NCBI RefSeq assembly: GCF_041435055.1
Contig: NZ_CP108002.1
Location: forward strand, 744,001 to 808,000
Length of the DNA: 64,000 nucleotides
Origin: Streptomyces sp. NBC_00341
GTDB lineage: Bacteria; Actinomycetota; Actinomycetes; Streptomycetales; Streptomycetaceae
Direction: 5' to 3'
This document shows, piece after piece, positions 61,610 through 64,000 of this stretch. The notes below the pieces were generated by a model, which was given only the letters and a program-made list of their open reading frames with translations, searched no databases and was not told the origin of the DNA. Numbering within the stretch: position 1 is the stretch's first letter; each line of letters starts with the position of its first letter. The position numbers and the translations under genes were made by a program.

Positions 61610-62653
61610 ATGTTCCGTTCCACCTCCAGCCGCGCGGCCGCCGCCACCGGTCTCCTCCTGACCCTCGGCCTCACCTCCGCGTGTTCCTCTGGCAAGGAGG
61701 CCACCACCGACGACCAGGGCGGCGGCAAGGTCAAGGGCGCCATCTCGCTCACGTATCTGCAGAAGCAGGGTGACCAGGAGTACTTCATCGGCGAGGCCGC
61801 GGGCGCGAAGGCGAAGGCGAAGGAACTCGGCATCGGCCTCAAGGTGGTCAACCTGGGCAACGACGCCAACAAGACGGTCAGTGAAGTGCAGTCGGCGATC
61901 GCGCAGAAGACGAGCGGCGTCATCATCGTCGTTCCGGACCCGGCCGTCGGCCCACAGGTCGTACAGACCACGAAGGAGGGCAAGGTCGCGCTGCTGACCT
62001 CCGACGACCAGATCTGCGCCACGGGACCCGACCCGGCCAAGTGCGGCAAGGACGATCTCGTCCCGCGGATCGGGTTCAGCGGCGCCCAGATGGGCGGGGA
62101 GGTCGGCAAGCGCGCCGCCGCCGAGTACAAGAAGGCCGGCTGGAAGGCCGCGGACACCCGCATCATCTCGGCCTGGAAGCAGGACGTGACCGTCTGCGGC
62201 GACCGGGTGGCAGGGGCCAAGAAGGCGTTCCAGGCCGCCGTTCCCGATGTGAAGACCATCAACGTCCCCACCGACAACACCCCCACCGGCGCACAGGACA
62301 AGATCGCCGCGACGATCACCGCGAACTCCAAGGTGAAGCACTGGGTCGTCTGGGGCTGCAACGACGAGAACGTCATGGGCGGCGTCACCGCGCTCGCCAA
62401 CGCGGACGTCAGCCCGGACAACGTTATCGGTGTCGGGCTCGGCGCCTATCTCGCCTGCAAGGAGTGGGAGTCCGACAAGCCGACCGGCATGAAGGCGGCC
62501 CTCTTCATCAACGGCAAGGACGTCGGCGCCCTGGCCGTCCAGACCATGTACGACAAGCTCAAGAAGGACAAGAAGTTCCCCGCCGAGGCCTTCGCCCCCA
62601 CCACCATGGTCGACCACACCTCGTGGAAGGGCGCCGGAGTCACCTGCAGCTGA
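61610..62653 (+). CDS. Sugar-binding lipoprotein of the AraF/CUT2 type
   Basis: A 347-residue periplasmic-binding-fold lipoprotein with lipobox TSAC. The mature sequence follows the E. coli arabinose-binding protein AraF closely in order of motifs: ISLTYLQKQGDQEYFIGEA, SGVIIVVPDPAVGPQVV, LLTSDDQICATG, VKHWVVWGCNDENVMGGV, and NVIGVGLGAYLACKEW. L-arabinose or a similar monosaccharide is therefore likely. ATG at 61610 follows AAAGGAG. It is first in an operon with the ATPase after an attenuator-like hairpin. Confidence 0.9.
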   Translation: MFRSTSSRAAAATGLLLTLGLTSACSSGKEATTDDQGGGKVKGAISLTYLQKQGDQEYFIGEAAGAKAKAKELGIGLKVVNLGNDANKTVSEVQSAIAQKTSGVIIVVPDPAVGPQVVQTTKEGKVALLTSDDQICATGPDPAKCGKDDLVPRIGFSGAQMGGEVGKRAAAEYKKAGWKAADTRIISAWKQDVTVCGDRVAGAKKAFQAAVPDVKTINVPTDNTPTGAQDKIAATITANSKVKHWVVWGCNDENVMGGVTALANADVSPDNVIGVGLGAYLACKEWESDKPTGMKAALFINGKDVGALAVQTMYDKLKKDKKFPAEAFAPTTMVDHTSWKGAGVTCS

Positions 62654-62659
62654 GTGCTC

Positions 62660-62694
62660 CCGGCGGGCGGCCGCGACACGCCGCCGCCCGCCGG
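62660..62694 (+). terminator. Intercistronic hairpin between binding-protein and ATPase genes
   Basis: CCGGCGGGCGGC pairs perfectly with GCCGCCCGCCGG. Such hairpins after a binding-protein gene usually protect its mRNA or reduce read-through, so that more binding protein than ATPase is made. Confidence 0.72.
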
Positions 62695-62750
62695 TGACCC
62701 CACCGCGCTTCCGACCTTGCCTGCACCACGCCATCGAGGTGAACCGACCC

Positions 62751-64000
62751 ATGACCCCAGAGCAACACCCGGCCGCCGCACCAGAACCCCCCGGCGGCCC
62801 GGCGGCGCCGCACCCCACCCCCGTCGCCGTGTCGGGCCTCACCAAGCGCTTCGGCCCCGTGCAGGCGCTCGGCGGCGTCACACTCGACTTCCCGGCCGGA
62901 CAGATCACCGCGCTGATGGGCGAGAACGGCGCCGGCAAATCCACACTGCTGAAGATCCTCACCGGTGACCACCAGCCCACCGAGGGGGGCGTGGTCATGA
63001 ACGGGGAGCAGATCACCCTCGACTCCCCCGCCCGCGCACGGGCCGCCGGTATCCGGATCATCCCGCAGGAACCCGAGATCATCCCCCACATATCCGTGGC
63101 GGAGAACGTGTACGCCGGCGCCCTCCCCCGCAAGCGCGGACGGGTGCTCGACCGGGCCGAACTCAACCGGCGCATCAGGGCCGACCTGGACCGGCTGGGC
63201 TTCGCCCACGTCCTGGACCCCACCCTGCTCGGCTCCCAGCTCACACCCGCCCAACGCCAGTTGGTCGAGATCATGCGCGCCCTGACCGGTGCCACGACCG
63301 CGCGGCTGATCGCCTTTGACGAACCGACATCGTCGCTGTCGGAGCACGAGGTGGACGCCCTGTTCACGCTCATCCGGCGGCTGCGCGACGAGGGCATCGC
63401 CATCGTCTACGTCTCGCACCGCATGCAGGAGATCTTCCAGCTCGCCGACCGCATCGCCGTCCTTCGCGACGGCAGCCTCGTCGGCGTCCAGGACGCGGGC
63501 GCCACGAACGAGGGCGAGCTCGTGCGCCAGATGGTCGGCCGCGACCTGTCCGCCGCGTTCGTACGCCCGCACATCGCGACCGACCGCCTGGTCCTGGACG
63601 TCCAGCACCTCACCACCGACGACGTCACCGACATCTCGCTCCAGGTGCACGCGGGCGAGGTCGTCGGCCTCGCCGGCCTGATCGGAGCGGGCCGCTCCGA
63701 ACTCGCCCTCGCGCTCGCGGGCGACCTGCCCGTCCGGGAGGGCACGGTCACCCTCGACGGCACGCCGCTGCGCAGCGGCCGGCCGGGCGACGTCATCAGC
63801 GCGGGGCTCGGGCTGGCGCCCGAGGAACGCAAGGCCCAGGCCCTGTTCCTGCAGCAGTCCATCAAGGACAACACCTCACTCGTGGTGCTGGACCGATTGC
63901 GGCGCTTCCGCTTCGTCCGGCGTACGGCCGAACGCCGCCTCGCGCAGGAGTACACCGACCGGCTCCGGGTCCGGGCCCCGTCGATCGATCACGAGGTGCG
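62751..64000 (+). CDS. CUT2 sugar ABC transporter ATP-binding protein (partial)
   Basis: The first 416 codons of a tandem-domain ATPase of the AraG/RbsA/MglA type; the 3' end lies beyond the window. Domain 1 (about 25-260) has Walker A MGENGAGKST, the characteristically weak signature LTPAQRQLVEI, Walker B LIAFDEPTSSLS and VSHRMQEIF. Domain 2 starts near 275 with GLAGLIGAGRSELALALAG. Its EERKAQALF stretch is typical of CUT2 enzymes. A Pro/Ala-rich N-terminal tail of about 20 residues is unusual. A permease gene is expected next. Confidence 0.93.
   Translation, partial: MTPEQHPAAAPEPPGGPAAPHPTPVAVSGLTKRFGPVQALGGVTLDFPAGQITALMGENGAGKSTLLKILTGDHQPTEGGVVMNGEQITLDSPARARAAGIRIIPQEPEIIPHISVAENVYAGALPRKRGRVLDRAELNRRIRADLDRLGFAHVLDPTLLGSQLTPAQRQLVEIMRALTGATTARLIAFDEPTSSLSEHEVDALFTLIRRLRDEGIAIVYVSHRMQEIFQLADRIAVLRDGSLVGVQDAGATNEGELVRQMVGRDLSAAFVRPHIATDRLVLDVQHLTTDDVTDISLQVHAGEVVGLAGLIGAGRSELALALAGDLPVREGTVTLDGTPLRSGRPGDVISAGLGLAPEERKAQALFLQQSIKDNTSLVVLDRLRRFRFVRRTAERRLAQEYTDRLRVRAPSIDHEV

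Noticed and set aside
1..64000. tRNA genes, rRNA, CRISPR arrays, insertion sequences, attachment sites
   Set aside because: None could be recognised by eye on either strand. No transposase or integrase motifs occur in any plausible frame.

Overview
The window is about 64 kb of very GC-rich DNA. Codon third positions are almost all G/C, GTG and TTG starts are frequent, iron boxes are of the DmdR/IdeR type, and hairpins mostly lack a T-tract. Tat-exported glycosidases carry ricin-type lectin modules, and a 25-residue actinobacterial bL37-like ribosomal protein is present. Together these point to a Streptomyces or a close relative. I saw no tRNA, rRNA, CRISPR array, insertion sequence, phage gene or replication origin. 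The window looks like chromosomal accessory DNA made of several catabolic and secondary-metabolite modules.

Region 1 (1-19.3 kb) is a catecholate siderophore locus. A minus-strand operon encodes a ferri-siderophore ABC importer (binding lipoprotein, two FecCD permeases, ATPase) and runs directly into a large NRPS that leaves the window at base 1. The visible NRPS order is C-A-T-E-C-A-T-E-C. A second minus-strand unit has a free-standing aryl carrier protein and a ViuB-type siderophore-interacting flavoprotein. A plus-strand unit has dhbA, dhbC, dhbE and dhbB, which make and activate 2,3-dihydroxybenzoate. Three iron boxes sit at the three transcription starts.

Region 2 (19.3-28.6 kb) is mixed. 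It holds a quinone-oxidoreductase-like protein, a GAF/PP2C phosphatase, the bL37-like microgene, a three-gene unit (small unknown protein, polyprenyl diphosphate synthase, MpaB/Lcp-like oxygenase), an AfsK-like PQQ-propeller kinase, a broken aldo-keto reductase/MerR chimera, and a ThpR-type phosphodiesterase.

Region 3 (28.7-47.4 kb) is dominated by phosphonate and phosphate-ester use. It has a Tat-exported phosphodiesterase, a LysR regulator, an aldehyde dehydrogenase, an HpnZ-type alcohol dehydrogenase, an organophosphate MFS carrier and phosphonoacetate hydrolase PhnA. It continues with PhnCDE, an unusual PhoD with an extra N-terminal domain, a second HpnZ-type dehydrogenase, and a GntR/UTRA regulator. 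Three near-identical palindromes precede the last three transcription units, which suggests a GntR regulon. A GH95 fucosidase gene with its own terminator and repeat-rich promoter region is inserted in the middle.

Region 4 (47.4-61.4 kb) looks like a type II arabinogalactan utilisation locus. It encodes a secreted GH35, an intracellular GH35, a secreted GH30 (endo-beta-1,6-galactanase-like), a secreted GH43 (exo-beta-1,3-galactanase-like), a LacI regulator and a sugar ABC importer. Five copies of a TGTTTACGTAAACA-like palindrome lie in front of these genes. Region 5 (61.4-64 kb) starts a CUT2 sugar importer of the AraF/AraG type behind its own promoter and LacI-like operator, and is cut by the window end. 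Arabinose released from arabinogalactan side chains would be a sensible substrate.
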